NCBI GenBank assembly: GCA_963681505.1
Contig: OY811976.1
Coordinates: 5,012,003-5,076,002, forward strand
DNA: 64,000 nt
Origin: Eunapius fragilis
Lineage: Eukaryota; Porifera; Demospongiae; Spongillida; Spongillidae
Reading direction: 5' to 3'
The notes under the pieces are model-generated. The model searched no databases. It saw only the letters and a program-made list of their open reading frames with translations, and had not been told where the DNA came from. Position 1 is the stretch's first letter, and the number at the start of each line of letters is the position of its first letter. The position numbers and the translations under genes were made by a program. Shown one piece after another: positions 63,424-64,000 of the stretch.

Positions 63424-64000
63424 CCATTGCTACATAAAGGAGAAGTAATGGGAAGCAGTATTAATTTCATGCAAAAATTAAAAAAAACAATGGCTCATCT
63501 GGTCCCCAGACCAATAGCTATACAAAATGCGGGGTTGTGTACGGCTTTCTTTCTCTACATTCCAAATGGGGCGCCTGCACAACTTCCATAGCTGTGACAG
63601 GGTGACACAAGCAATTATTGGAAACGACACTATATATATTGGGGGCGTCGAGATGGTGTGGGTCTGGGTATGGGGCACCAAATGCGAAATGTACATACCC
63701 AGCGGTGGATCCACGTCTAAGCCATTAGGGTCTCGGTGGATATAGTCATAGGCCTATGCCAGGTAGGGGGTAGTGGGGTTCTGCCCCCAGAAGCTCTGTA
63801 TAGCTTGCACATTTCTTGAGATGTGCATGCAATTATTATAACGCTGATGTTGTGCATACATTCTTGAAGAGGAGGGAGAGAGCACATACCCTGCACCACG
63901 CCCCCACCCATACACCCTCCCTGGATCCATAACGCGAGGTATTATACCCCATGCGAAGGTTTGTACATACACCCAATGTGGAGGCATATACACCCAATGT

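Larger units (their letters stand above)
60913..64000. mobile_element. Large imperfect palindrome (>3 kb), cut by the window end
   Basis: The left arm from about 60913 to 61517 is repeated inverted from 64000 back to about 63370. The arms share, in mirror order, 'tatatgcctccacattgggt', 'ttcaagaatgtatgcac', 'gaccaagggac', an inverted minisatellite, and 'cagaatattagtggaggcta'. The centre is near 62980, in a CA run. The arms differ at several percent of sites and in minisatellite length, so this is not a simple assembly mirror. The left arm carries an extra element at 61593-62214. Mirrored ORFs (60883-61446 + and 63754-63993 -) have no recognised motif. It looks like a foldback transposon with long tandem-repeat-bearing arms; no transposase is visible. 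Confidence 0.75.

Overview
The window is nuclear DNA from an animal. Genes are split by GT-AG introns, some as short as about 40-60 bp, and the proteins are typically metazoan: an ESCRT-II subunit, an SLC15 peptide transporter, the cilium protein ODAD2/ARMC4, the meiotic protein SPO16, SLC35F5, and two Ig-domain proteins. Compact genes with short introns, many small DNA transposons, and a retroelement tail of a kind I associate with marine invertebrates suggest an early-branching marine animal, most likely a demosponge. The species cannot be proved from the sequence alone. I joined exons by hand, requiring GT-AG borders and matching phase. All complete models close in frame.

Layout. 1-6135: a 3342-bp AT-rich non-coding unit in two identical tandem copies, the second cut by a 200-N gap at 6136-6335. 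7674-9767 (+): VPS25. 10001-21717 (-): a 20-exon PepT-like proton/oligopeptide transporter, tail to tail with VPS25, with several miniature transposons in its introns, including a 481-bp near-perfect palindrome. 21718-23259: intergenic DNA with a decayed, internally inverted retroelement tail. 23260-26646 (-): an orphan gene with two SH3/Tudor-like modules, one Ig-like domain and a long disordered tail carrying ITIM/ITSM-like tyrosines. 26841-27412: a non-autonomous hAT element with an 8-bp target duplication. 29271-29989 (-) SPO16 and 30081-37280 (+) ODAD2 diverge from a 91-bp promoter that contains a 14-bp palindromic RFX X-box. 37383-38972: a row of a Helitron-like, a pogo-like and a hAT-like element. 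40076-43677 (-): an Ig-superfamily type I receptor whose cytoplasmic tail has two ITAM-like pairs, an ITIM-like motif and proline-rich repeats. 44224-58561 (-): SLC35F5-like transporter, its introns crowded with CA arrays and minisatellites. 58892 onward (+): the start of a secreted aldose-1-epimerase-like protein. 59858-60690: three copies of a TA-inserting miniature element. 60913 to the window end: a >3-kb imperfect palindrome.

Most genes are ordinary housekeeping or cilium/meiosis genes and form no single pathway. Two associations stand out. SPO16 and ODAD2 share one tiny promoter with a cilium-type RFX site, which would fit joint germline or ciliated-cell expression. The two Ig-domain proteins both carry immunoreceptor-type tyrosine motifs. 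The receptor at 40076-43677 is the best candidate for a previously undescribed system: an ITAM-bearing, Ig-domain signalling receptor that would predate vertebrate immune receptors if the host really is a sponge.
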